From positions 18,984 to 82,983 of the forward strand of contig JARYHS010006880.1 of the NCBI GenBank assembly GCA_031002005.1: a stretch of DNA of 64,000 nt, read 5' to 3'. The DNA comes from Vandiemenella viatica. Lineage: Eukaryota; Arthropoda; Insecta; Orthoptera; Morabidae. Position 1 is the stretch's first letter; every line of letters starts with the position of its first letter. Below are positions 35,460-46,894 of the stretch, in pieces. Under the pieces are notes generated by a model that saw only the letters and a list, made by a program, of their open reading frames with translations, made no database searches and was not told the origin of the DNA. Position numbers and translations under genes: made by a program.

Positions 35460-38205
35460 TAAGCTTGCCAGACGTCCCGGTTTGACCGGGACAGTCCAGG
35501 TTTTTAGACAAAGTCCCGGTGTCCCAGCCGGTTTACCTTCCGTCCCGGTAAAAATTAAATTTGGTTATAAACTATAATTTATAGATATAGATGACCAAAA
35601 ATGTCTTGAAACAATTAACTGTGAAGTATAACTTAGGATAATTACTATTGTCATTTATTTAACTGTACTGTATGAAAAGTGAAAACTATAAAAGAATGAG
35701 GGTCTGCTAATAAATAAATATTGTCATCACATCGCTTTCTCTCTCCAATCATGACCATGCGCATGCGCTCTCCGGGCGAGTCCAGTATTGTATTAGTATT
35801 AGTCCTCGTGTGCAGTAACAATGTTACTGTAACATTGGACTCGCCCACCTTCACCCTTGCGAAAGTCGCCTGCGATAGAAATGTCAGTCTGTTCCTGCCT
35901 AGCCTACGGTGCCAGTTGTGTTAGTGAGCTAACGCTGTTTTACAGTATTTATGTTTCAAGTTTAAGTTCATGCTTTCTCTGTGAAAATGCCAAAACGTTA
36001 GTGTAAATTCACTGAAGATTTACAGAATGAATTTACTTTTTTGAAAAAAGGTATTTACCGGTGTCAAGGCGATAGAGTTAAATGCTTACATTACAATTCT
36101 GAGTTTTCGGTTGCTCACGGTGGGCGATCGCGTATAAAAGATCATTTGCAGTCTGTTGAACACAAAAATAGTTTAGCATGTGCTGCTGGCTCGTCAAAAA
36201 TGAGTAGTTTTTTTACGACTGCGAGTTCTAATGACAAAAACTTAGACTTAGCAGCGAATGAGGTGACCTTTGCTTACCACATAGCAAACCATAGCCTAAG
36301 TTTCAATTCGAACTCTTGTTCATCAAAACTGATTTCCAAGTTTTTTGAGCCTAAATTCTCACTCGGAAAAACTAAGTGTGAGGCAATAGTTTTAAATGTC
36401 ATATCTCCTTTAGCTCAGGAAGAGCTTAAAGAAGACTTAACCAAGTCAAACTATGTATCTGTAACCATAGATACCTCAAACAGAAAGGAGATAAAACTTG
36501 TGCCAATTCTTGTGCGCTATTTTAATCCTAATTCAGGTGTGCAAGTAAAGCTTTTAGATTTCAAATCTGTGGCGGGTGAAACATCGGAAACGCTGACAAA
36601 TCACTTATGCTCTGTCCTGTTGCAAAACGATTTGAACAACAAAGTAGTTGGCTTTTGTGGAGATAACTGCAACACTAACTTTGGAAGTGTGAAAAGAGCA
36701 GGGAAAAACAACGTTTTTCATCGACTCAAGAATAGCATAGGGCGGGAAATCAGTGGAATCGGATGTGGAGCACACATTGTGCACAACTGTGTGCAAACTG
36801 CAGTAGATAGTCTCCCAATCGATATTGAAGCCTTGCTTGTGAAGATTTATAAATACTTCCACATATACACAGTCCGTATAACAAAACTAAAAGAATTTTG
36901 TGAATATACCGAGGTAGAGTACCACAAACTCCTTCAACATGGGAACACCCGGTTTCTATCAATGATGCCTGCGCTGGAAAGACTTTTACAAATTTTTGAA
37001 GGTCTGAAAGCATTTTTTTTAGACCAAGAAATGTGTCCATCAGCAATAAAAATTTTTTTTACTGATTCAAAGGGCGAGCTCTCCTTATGGTTTGTCCATG
37101 GAGAGCTTGCACTGTTTAACAAGGCCATTCTGGGAATGGAAAAAAATAACTCTACAGCTTTTGAGGTTGCTGAAGCTCATAAAGCTCTTAAAAGAAACCT
37201 GACAGAAAGAAAGGCTTCAAACTATGGCCGCAAAGAACATCTACAAGAATCTAGATGAGCAACTCCAAAACAGTGTGAAAGAAGAATTTGATGGCTTTTA
37301 TGACAGATGCATTGCATACTTGGACCTCTGGGAGAATAGTTTTGGAAACGCTGAACAGTTTTCATGGATCAATCTGACCAAAACAAATGCTGTTGATTGG
37401 AAAAACGCCGAAACATCTGCTGACACTATTAATAGAAGCCTTCTTGATGTACCCGGTATGAAAATAAACAATGATCAGTTGTTTGACGAAGTTGTGCTTG
37501 CTAAGCAGTACTCTCAGTCAAACTGGGAACAGTGGAAGCAAGAGGCGGCCACCAGAAATGTGATTATTTCAAGTGAAGAAAAATGGCTCAGGCTGTTTCG
37601 TCACTTCAGGGAGAATCAGATAGAAGCCCCCAATCTGATCAACATTGTTGAGTATGCCTTCTGCTTACCTGGGACATCAGCACCAGTTGAGAGGGTATTT
37701 TCTTTGATGAACAATGCATGGACTGATGACAGGGGTTTGATGAAAGAATCTACAGTTAAAGGCTTGATGTAAAATTAATATCGGATCAACTTGTGAAGAT
37801 TTTTACAACAAGATTAAAACCAAAAAAGACTTTCTAAAAAAAGTGCTCACCAATGAAAAGTACATGTAAAAACTGTTAAAATTGTTATTCCTCATCCAAA
37901 GGGTTTCTTCTCACAATCTTACTTAGTCAACTTATTACATTTATATGTAAACATTCACATGTAAGAAATAAAATATTTAAATTTGTATTTTAGTATAATT
38001 TATTATTACCCCTGGTTTAGGTTCCTAATCAGTAATTACTGATCATTAACCATTTATTAGGTATTCATAGCATTGAGAATAAACTACCCTCTAAAACACT
38101 CTGAAATCCACCAAGTGTGTGGACCCTTGAATACCCATGACGCTGGGGGGGGGGGGGGGGAATTCTAGTGTCCCAGTTGAACATTTCAGAAATCTGGCAA
38201 GCCTA
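35460..38205 (+). mobile_element. hAT DNA transposon, nearly intact
   Basis: The 2,746-bp element is flanked by the perfect 8-bp duplication CTTATATG (35452-35459 and 38206-38213). Termini are TAAGCTTGCCAGA and (complement of the right end) TAGGCTTGCCAGA. The left subterminal region has repeated GTCCCGG motifs with an internal inverted pair around TCCCGGTTTGACCGGGA. A run of G (38145-38160) lies near the right end. It carries one transposase gene on the plus strand. Confidence 0.93.
35987..37869 (+). pseudogene. hAT transposase with one early stop and two frameshifts
   Basis: Translation from ATG 35987 reaches a TAG at codon 5 (35999-36001), then stays open to about 37220. A zinc-finger-like region follows (CQGDRVKCLHYNSEF to DHLQSVEHKN), then the RNase H-like core with VTIDTSN, GFCGDNCNTNFG and a Cys-His stretch IGCGAHIVHNCVQ. 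A frame change near 37220-37250 leads to the C-terminal dimerisation region with LPGTSAPVERVFSLMN. A single-base shift near 37770 leads to the final segment ending at a TAA at 37867-37869. The set resembles the hAT group annotated KIAA1586/ZBED-like. It is one of the youngest-looking genes in the window. Confidence 0.9.
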
Positions 38206-38977
38206 CTTATATGTAATGTAAGAATCAAGCACTATTTTCCAGTGAGGAGTCACAGTTTTCTCCCATGTGATTCTATCTTTGCTGTTATAAAGAGACGATT
38301 AAAAAGTGTGGACAGAATCTACACACCTGATCAATATTCAAAAATTACTAATGAATCGTCTGCAAATGAAGGGAAAATTGAAACAGGTTTTTTGGGAGAC
38401 AATGACAGCATCCTAGAGTTTAACAAGTGGTGGCCCTAGCACTTTAAAAAGTATGTGCTCCCAAGTGAAGCTCGAAATCAAAAAACGTTGGGAAAGAAGG
38501 GACGAGTTGTTTAAAATATCAGAACACTACTATTCCGAAAGAGGTAGTCCGTTTAGGTTATGATAAAATTGGAGAAATAATAACAGTAATAATAACTTTT
38601 AAGAACATTTGCAGACACGAAACCCATCAATGCCAAAAAAAGGATGACGTTAAGAAAGTGCTACATATGCCATTTTCTATGATGCTATAATGTGGCCACC
38701 TGCCGAGAATGATTCTGATGATGATTAGTTACGTAAAGTAAAATATATAAGCTGGTGGATTTTATGCAAAACTACAGTAATTTCAATGGTAAATTAAATG
38801 TAATTTCATATAATATAACTTTTTAAACTTTTAGTTTACATGTACTGTTCAAACAAACAAAATATCCATACATGATAAACAAAATGTGAAAAAAGTAATA
38901 TTTTATTTTTCCCCTTGGTTTATTATTAAAAGTACACATGTCCGGGTTACTTAAAAATCTACAGAAAGCACATAAGA

Positions 38978-39286
38978 GGGCGTCCATAAATTACGTGAGG
39001 TGGAATCAGGCTGGTTGGGGGGGAGGGTGCGTCCGGCGAAATCTTACCAAATCTCACTAAGGGGGAGGGGGGATCAACGGAAATCTCAAATGAGGTTTTC
39101 GAAATTTTGATGGATTGTAGAGCTGTTACCTGATTTGGAAGGGTGAGACCTAAAAAAAAGTTCTCAAAAAGTTGCGAGGGCGAGGGGGGGGGGGGGTCGG
39201 ACCAGATCTCAAGAAGTCTCACCAGAGAGAGGGGGGGGGAGGTCCGGAAATCCGGAAAAAGCCTCACGTAATTTATGGTTGCCCCC
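38978..39286. mobile_element. MITE with CATAAATTACGTGAGG termini
   Basis: Inverted ends GGGCGTCCATAAATTACGTG at the left and, on the complement, GGGGGCAACCATAAATTACG at the right enclose about 260 bp with several G-rich runs and internal repeats of TCTCACYA. I could not identify a clean target duplication, so the superfamily is open. Confidence 0.7.
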
Positions 39287-39581
39287 TAATATACGCAATA
39301 AATTCCAAATATACGTCAAAAGTGTATTATATGTTACTTCATCACTTGCAGTAAAAATATTTTTTTAAAAATAAATTTTAATAGAATTATTGTGTTTTCC
39401 CGTAAACTTCATGGAAATTGACATGTGCCCTTAGACGACCTTGGCCAGTCCGATCTGTTTAGTACCGCAGTGGAGTCTCAGAACAGTGTTGCAGATCAGC
39501 AAAAATTTCAACTTTCAGTAACGATCGCGAAAAAATTCTAAGAATGAATACTTAACTTGCGATACAAAGTGATGTGCTTTT

Positions 39582-40860
39582 TAACCGACTTCAAAAAAGG
39601 AGGAGGTTCTCAATTCGTCTGATTTTTTTTTTTTTTTTTTTTTTTTTGGATCTATGTTCAGTGATATCTTTGCCAATTATGAACCGATTTAAATGAAATT
39701 TTCTTAGTGGATAGAGTATACCTTCAAAGTGGTGCCATATAAATTTAATTAATAAACCACCCCCTCTACCCTTTTACACCCCTTATTTTTTATACAAACC
39801 AAGATTTTTATCCGATTTCTTTGAAACTTTGCACACATATACTTTAAAATAAAGCAAAAAATAATGTCAACATTTGGTTTGCGTAAACACAACCCCTCTC
39901 CCTCTTTGCACCCCATCAATTTTTGACAGTGTTCTTTGTACAAAACCATAGTCGACACCGTTTGACGGATCACCATGAAAGTTGGCACATATATGTATTT
40001 TTTCATGGAGAAGCCTTCTGACCAAAAAACTAAAAAAAAGTCCCCTCTACCTAATTGCACCCCTTAATTTCAATGCAAACCCTCATTTTTTAACCAATTT
40101 CGATAGAACTTTACACAGGTATGCTTTAAAACAAGGAGAAATATAGTCAACATTTGGTTTGCTAAAACCTAAAACTTCTCCCTCTTTCCACCCCTTCAAT
40201 ATTTGTCTATGTTCTTTATACAAAGCCATAGTCGACACAGTTTGACCGCTAACCATGAAAGTTAGCACATATAAGTATTTTTACGTGGAGAAGGTTTCTG
40301 AGAAAAATAAATAAAAAGCCATCCCCTCTCCCATTTCATACCCCTTAATTTTTATACAAACTTACAATTTTTAGCTGATCTGGATAGAACCTTGCACACG
40401 TATACTTTAAAATGAGAAAAATTCTTTCAATAATAGGTTTGCTAAAACCGAAACCTTCTACCTCTTTCCACCCCCTTAATTTTTGTCAGTGCTCATTATA
40501 CAAAGATACAGTTTCTGTCCGATTTTGAAGGAAGTATGCACATGTATATTTTAAAACAAGCAGAAAAATACTGTCCACATTTGGTTTACAGAAACCAAAT
40601 CCCTCTTCACCTTTCCATACCCTTAATTTTTGTTATGTTCTTTTTTTAAAGCTACAGTTTCTATCCAATTCTGAAGGAACTTTGCGCACTTATACCTTAA
40701 AACAAATAGAAAATTACTGTCTACATTTGGTATACAAAAGCGGAAGCCTTTTTTCCCTTTACCCCACAAACCCTTTAATTTCTAATGTTCTTTATTGGAA
40801 CACACAGTTTTAAATCTGTTAAAAATAAATTCAGCAGTTTTCAAGTTATGTCAGATTACT
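39582..40860 (+). repeat. Dimeric satellite, ~281-bp period
   Basis: After an AACCGACTTCAAAAAAGGAG header with a T run (39627-39648), a motif near CACCCCTTAATTTTTATAC recurs at about 39776, 39909, 40059, 40191, 40340, 40469, 40617 and 40768. Spacing alternates between roughly 131 and 149 bp, so two related monomers form a dimer of about 281 bp. Each contains an ACTTTGCACACATATACTTT block and an ACATTTGGTTTGC block. The header is like a repeat widespread in insects. Open frames over it are artefacts. Confidence 0.85.
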
Positions 40861-41189
40861 CATAAAATAAACGTGTCTTAATGCATTAACATATACGTTA
40901 GATTTTAACTTGGACCACAAGTTTTCAAGTTGCGAAAACTCGTTAAAAATTGGTATTTTTTATATGTCGCGAGAACAAGCAGACATATTCCGGTTACAAA
41001 TTTTGTATGTCCTCTGTATTAATGCATGGATGGTACATGTTTCGATCACTGAGTAGCAACTAAACCTATATCCTCACACCTCGCGACTCTCCTTCGTTGC
41101 CATTGTTGCCGTAATACCCGTCAATCCGTCACCTTTGGTTTGTTGTGGAATGTCAACCTGTGAAAGAAAGAAAAATTGTTGTTTCACAG

Positions 41190-41290
41190 ATAATAGAACC
41201 TTGTCATTTCTATGACAGCTTTCTCATCGTGCGGAATATTTGATAATTATTTATCATGCTTCAAACCGATCCGGTGAGCATGATTTTTCT
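41190..41290 (-). pseudogene. Second Helitron helicase tail fragment
   Basis: AACCTTGTCATTTCTATGAC and TTTCTCATCGTGCGGAATAT parallel 41749-41795 (AACCTCGTCATTTCTGTGAG and TTTTTCATCATGTGGACTAT), the end of the Helitron helicase. On the minus strand it reads IPHDEKAVIEMTR against [13 protein letters not shown]. It is an isolated relic of another copy of the same family. Confidence 0.65.
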
Positions 41291-41611
41291 GACCTTTCAT
41301 TAAGTCAATTATATATCAATATTTAATAAATAAAAGTTTTATAAACGAAATAAATAATAAAAAATGACAATAATAAGGAATGACGATAATACATTAAATT
41401 TGCTGTGTAGCTCTTACCGTATGATGCAGTCCGCCAGACGTCACTGTAGCGGTAAAGATATCCCTTGATCAGCAACGAGACAGAGCCACAGTTTAAGAAG
41501 ACGACTCCAGTAAAAACTGCTTCCGCGTCATTATATGCTGTAGTGTCGCATCAAACAGCAAATAAAATGCAGCAATTAATTCGTCGCTGTGGCAGGCTGC
41601 CTGCTGAGTGA
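41291..41611. other. No gene recognised
   Basis: AT-rich sequence between the two Helitron pieces; it may hold the 3' end of the second copy. No hairpin-CTRR terminus was convincingly identified. Confidence 0.4.
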
Positions 41612-41729
41612 CAGCTGACACCGACTCAAAAATAAAAAAAACTCACTATTGCTGAAATTTCGATAATCGTAATGCAAAATTGGCCATTTACATTTATTTT
41701 CTTCTAATCTAGGTTTAATGTAAGACAAA

Positions 41730-44700
41730 CTATTTTTTGAATAGATTTCGCAACCTCGTCATTTCTGTGAGTGCTTTTTCATCATGTGGACTATTTAATA
41801 ATTTATTTGCATCTAAATCAGACAAAGCAATGCCTTCTAAAGTTTTTACGCGACTAAGTGCCACATAAATCTGACCTTTGGCAAAATTCTTTTTGCCTAA
41901 ATCAATTACTGCCTTATCGAGGGTTGTTCCCTGTAATTTATGGACAGTTACAGCCCAACTTATGATGAGTGGTACCATTCTGCGCTCCACATCTCCATAT
42001 CCTCTCTGCGCTTGAAATGTCGTGCAAGCAGGTGAAATTGCTACGCAACCATCAATGTCTTTCATTCTAAGACCAATTGTCGCGTCATCAAATTTTATTA
42101 GTACAGCTCAGGTAAGTCTCCTTCTTCTATTTGATCTCTTCGGAGAGCAGGCCATTTAATTTCTTTTCAACAATCCCCATCGCGCCATTCACGAGGCCAT
42201 CGGATGTGGAAATATTACGCCTCAGCATAACTCTAGATTGAATACCCAGCTTTATAGTAGGTAAGAAACCTCCACAGTTATTAACGTCGCTTGGAATAGC
42301 ATTGTCTGGTGGCTTCCTACCATAAGTTGCCGCCTCACGAGACTCGTCTACAGCATTTATTGTGTACACACGACAAACCTTAGCATTTTTCGCTGTCATT
42401 TTTTCATTATATGTGTTAACTTGTCTAAGGGTGGGGAAAATACGGACAGCAGCACCATCAGCAAAATCACCTAACAAAGGTACGTGTCGTCGCTCACATA
42501 ATAATTCCAGATGAATCGTCGTTAATTCACCAACCCGCAAACTATTCAATAGATCAATGAACTCAATGTCATTCCGTTGTCGCATGTTTAATGTCAGTTC
42601 GCAGAATGAGAACTGCTGCCATAAGTTAACTTCAGCTTAAAATTGTGCTGGTTGAATGAAACACCAATGCCCTTTTACCGGTGGGAGTTGAAGCATATCT
42701 CCAAAAAGTAATATATGTACGCCACCAAATAATTTATCATTATTTTTATATTCTTGAAGACGCAGGTGTATAATTCGCAAATTTTCATATGATACCATAG
42801 AAATTTCATCAATGATCAGCCAGTTAATATAGTGCCATTTACATCTTTCACTCTCTAACTTTTGTCCTTTTATTTTTTTGTACATCATGGTATTCCCTTT
42901 TTCTATTGGAAGTGAGAATATTGAGTGCAACGTTTTCCCAAATATTTGTCGAGCGGCTACTCCTGTTAACGAACCGACTTCAACAAATTTCGCCTTGAGC
43001 AATATATCTACAGTGGGAGCATAACACCGTTTGATATGCTCCACGAGTAATTTTAAAACAAAAGATTTTCCACTTCCTGCACCACCTGTGATAAATAATA
43101 ATAAATGGCCTTCATGTCCATGCAGATCATTTTCTACAGCGGTAGAAACTTTTTGGAAAAGATCTCTCTGTTGTACATTTAGTCCTCGAATATTTCCAAG
43201 AAAGATTTCATCTGGCATTGCGGATCTTTCACATACGTCTTCACAATAACTATCATCATCATTCACGATTTGTTCGCCACTACAAATCAAATGAGGATTA
43301 ATATCATCTATATCTCGGGCAGCATTAAGTGCCACTGCTTGGGCAAGAGCCTGATGTATAATTCGTTCCGCGTGAGCAAACTCTTCTGCACTCACGTTGC
43401 CCTGTAATGGTCTGAGTTTCCGTCGCCGTCTAATGAAACACTCCTCAGCAGTTTCCTCATCCAGGAGAAGTTCATTTTCTTTACGGAATGGTACGTGGCA
43501 AACCAACAATCTGTAGTAATAAGCTTCTTTGTCACTGTTCAACGTAAAGTATCGTGTGCGCCATACAGCTGCTTTATTTCTTATGCTCATCCGCGTGTTG
43601 TCTTTCAGTCGTATAAATCTTTCCGGCGGAGCATCTTCACCCCTTAACTCTTCATCACCATCGTCTTCCCTCCATGGTGAGTTAGACACAGTTTCAAAGC
43701 GCACAGCAAATTCAGCAAGACTAAAGTCTTCTAGATCGTCTGGGCGTAATATGTATCGATCAAAAATATTATTGCAAATGGATGTGTCTTCGCTGTCAAA
43801 TCGTAAAAGTCTGAAACGTTCACTTGGTTTACAACTGTTTACAAAAACTGTTTTTCGTGAAGACACTTTCAGTGGTAAATGGCATAATCTGAATGCACAT
43901 TCTGGCGCACTTACAAGGCGCTGAGATAGAATAGCCATGGAGACTGCAAATAGCTGTCTCCAGACGGGACCACCTTGCCTTTTGGCCTTCGCAACGGCTT
44001 CTCGTACAACTTCACCCGTATCATGAGGCTCGCACTTACTAGCGTATTTAGCAACATAGTATGAAACTGCGGTTATGTTTCCACACGGCTGCACATCAAT
44101 ATTTCCTTCCCATAGACTCAGTAGAACAGGACTGTAATTATTCACCATGTTTTCATCAACAGTTCTTTTCAAACAACAAAATCTGCCTTTGTTCGCTATT
44201 ACTTCATCAGGACCTAAGCAAACAGTAGTCTCGTAAGGTGTCCTCGGTAAACCAAAACGGCAACATCTATCACTGCGGTTTTTGCAACACGTGGCAGTGT
44301 GTTTATGTATTTGCACATCTTCTATTAACTTCTGCCATGTAGGATTACTGTGGCTTAACGAACATGAGACTACCCTTTCAATAACCTCGATACCCTCTGG
44401 AGTAGTGAAATCTGGAATGTTATCACACCAAACCAACATATGAAGATATGGGCTTCCACGATTTTGGAACTCGATTCTATACCAAAAGTCAAGAACTGGG
44501 CCACGTAAGCAGTCTGGATCGCGTTTAAGGAATCGCATGAGAGCGTTTACACGTACTGTAAATTGTCGAGAGACAGCTACTGGATGTCTGTGTACCAACT
44601 CCAAACGTTCAGGGAACGACAGAATCTCTGCTTCATTTATATCACGACCATCTGCAATTAGTAAAGCCTTGATCATATCTGGCCAATTAAGGTCATTGCA

Positions 44701-45863
44701 GGAGAAAGTCATGAACCATGTAGGAGGCCCTAAAGTTCGGACCATTGCAATGAGTTCTGAGCAACATTTCTGCCAATAAGACGCTGAGCCTCTTATGTTC
44801 CTCATTGTCAGATGCATGTTATCTACGAGACCCTGAGGTGTTTGCTCACCCTGGCCCTGACACATCCTGCATGAAACAGAAACAATGGATTTAGCTCGAT
44901 AATATTCAGCGATGGAAAGAGCAAAAAACAAATAGTCATTTCGATTAAATCTCTTATCCATGCTCATTACTCGACTTTGGAAATAATCCAAAGGAGTAAT
45001 CAGAATCTCTCTTTCCTCTCCAAATGCATTTCTTCCATCAGGAAAAAGACAATACCAGGCGAGTTCTTCCGTACGTCGCTCTCGATCTACATTTAAAGGC
45101 GGCGCTGTTTTCCTTGTAACCTGGGCTAACCTCATCTCGTCATTGTTGGTATTTGGTTTAGGATTCAAAGAAACGATACTTTCCAGATTAGGCACCGTTT
45201 CGTCTATGCTACGTAGCATACTCGTTGTTTCAATAAGTACAGTGTTATTTGGATTAATCTCTGATTGATGTTTTTCTTGTTTCTGAATTGAGGCCAGCCG
45301 TGATGTTTGTAGAGGATTGTCTCTATTTCTTAAATTAAAACTCTCTGAATGAGATGCTCTTGGCTGCAGCTTCTGGTTCTGATTAGTTAACTGCTGAGTA
45401 TTCAACGCCTGTCTGTTCATTCGTGTTTGTTCTTCCGGAGTTATAATCAAAGGAGTTAGTGAGTACACATTATGATTTGATAGATCCTGTATTTTCTGTT
45501 GAGTGGAATATAAATTTCGCCGCAATATGCGATATAAATCATTTAAATTCTCAAATTTCATGCAACAAGCTGCGCCTCGCCTTGAAGCTTTAGCTCCCTT
45601 AGGCCCACGAGTATGAGAATCGAATAACCAATATTTATTAGTACTAGTCTCGAATTTATGATATATTGCCACAGTTGTGGCATTTGCTGTGAGCAACCCA
45701 CTACAGTTGTCCATAAAAAACAATACCAATGCGTTTTTTAGGTTAGGAAAGCCGTCAGAACTGCGGTCATTATCTATTGACCATTGACATTGTTTTCGAC
45801 AACTGAGATGTTAACTTTGTTCCTGTTATATATTACTTGCTGTGCAAGATCACTTGCAGCTAG
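41730..45863 (-). pseudogene. Helitron Rep/helicase, C-terminal part
   Basis: After a short remnant with one stop and a frame change (45863-45730), the frame runs 45729-42637. It opens with the His half of a cysteine-protease-like domain (MDNCSGLLTAN, WLFDSHTRGPKG). The Rep region follows, with GSPYLHMLVWCD near 44440, where the first His of the HUH metal site appears as Tyr, and with the two-tyrosine motif YYVAKYASK near 44050. The helicase has Walker A GGAGSGKSF near 43070-43095 and Walker B LIIDEISMV near 42800-42825. The frame stops at 42637; helicase motifs resume at 42585-42127 and end at 42065-41730 with [15 protein letters not shown] and [15 protein letters not shown]. The enzyme would nick, unwind and transfer one strand. 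The Tyr change and breaks make this copy inactive. Confidence 0.93.
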
Positions 45864-45866
45864 ATA

Positions 45867-46384
45867 TAGTCAATAAAGGTTTTGTGTCGGAACTCTTTCT
45901 GGTAAAGCTGATTTTTTCAAGGGTGATAGACCTTGATGAGAGGATTATTTTCTGAAAAGTCCCCGAAAATTCCAATGGAGCTTCCCTCCCTACCCCACCT
46001 TTAAGTTTAAAAATGTAGTTTTACGCAATCGCATACAACTTTTTAACCAAACGTTTGTTAAGGTTATATTACTTACAGTTTTATTCCCTGATAAATATTC
46101 TACAACTTTTATAATAATATAATTTATGATAAGTGCAGCAGTTTTCCCGTAAATTAACGAAATTTGTAAAAAAACAATATTTTTTTGCCACCTATCTACG
46201 TTTTTGCAAAACCATACTTTTATTATTCGCCAAATAAAAAAATGCTTCCAATAAAACTTGTAGCATATATATTCCTGAGTACATCGGTGTATAAACATAT
46301 ACAGTTATGTGTATTACTCTACTAGTAACATAGAAAACAGTAGCTAGGTTTTGAGCGCGAGAGCGCTGGGGAGTCGGCGGGCTT
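45867..46384. repeat. Left TIR of the Academ-like element
   Basis: Runs from TAGTCAATAAAGG to the shared GGAGTCGGCGGGC near 46371-46382. It includes AAAAGTCCCCGAAAATTCC (45955-45973) and the AT-rich core around 46050-46210, all matched in inverse order in the right TIR. Confidence 0.85.
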
Positions 46385-46894
46385 AGACGAAAGGCGCCTT
46401 ATCCTCATATGCCTATTCAATTAGTTAATACTGTAATTATAACATCTATTTTTAACACTTATACTCGTACTAGCCCATAGTGTGTTGACCTTTAATTTGT
46501 AATTTAGTAAATATTTGTGTATAATCAAAATAACATTAGAGTGATATGAGAAGTAAAATTTGTTTTTCTGATTGTAACATATTTGAATTAAAGATTTTAA
46601 TTTTATTCATAATTAATTATTGTACACATTTGTATGCCAGTTTTGGTTCGGGGGATTTAACCTAGCCTTGTTATATCAGGCCATTCCATTATCCACCACC
46701 TATGGACCCGCCGTGTCCCGGACTGGCTAAACCGGCAGCTGTTTTAAATTACTTGTGTTTTAAAACAGCATCACGGACCTCCCACCCACCACAGATATTA
46801 TATACACCGATTTAATGTTTACAAGTCATGATTATTGTAACTCATAAAACTTATTTTATGTTTAGAAGCATGTCTCTTTGATAACGGTTACATA
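46385..46894. other. 3' side of the Academ-like gene
   Basis: AT-rich, no frame. AATAAA-like polyadenylation motifs can be read on the minus strand, but none is clearly preferred. Confidence 0.4.

Larger units (their letters stand above)
35088..38730 (+). pseudogene. DUF7869-like protein fragment, split by a hAT element
   Basis: Left part (35088-35459): LPFPHNTSAGKN, FCIYDFK and TYHERTAKNGE lead to DRCTGQNRN in a neighbouring frame near 35390-35420. This parallels the D-C-GQN signature of arthropod proteins annotated DUF7869, an RNase H-fold group often tied to transposons. Right part (from 38214): FPVRSHSFLPCDSIFAVIKR, then VDRIYTPDQYS, resembles the following segment. An in-frame stop is near 38437, with weaker similarity to about 38730. 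The hAT element at 35460-38205 splits it. The family name is from memory and the left part already carries a frameshift, so I treat it as a dead fragment. Confidence 0.6.

Noticed and set aside
39582..40860. Small genes in the tandem satellite (for example 103 codons at 39749-40060)
   Set aside because: The same frame recurs unit by unit with the repeat period and differs by frameshifts, so it is repeat-derived.
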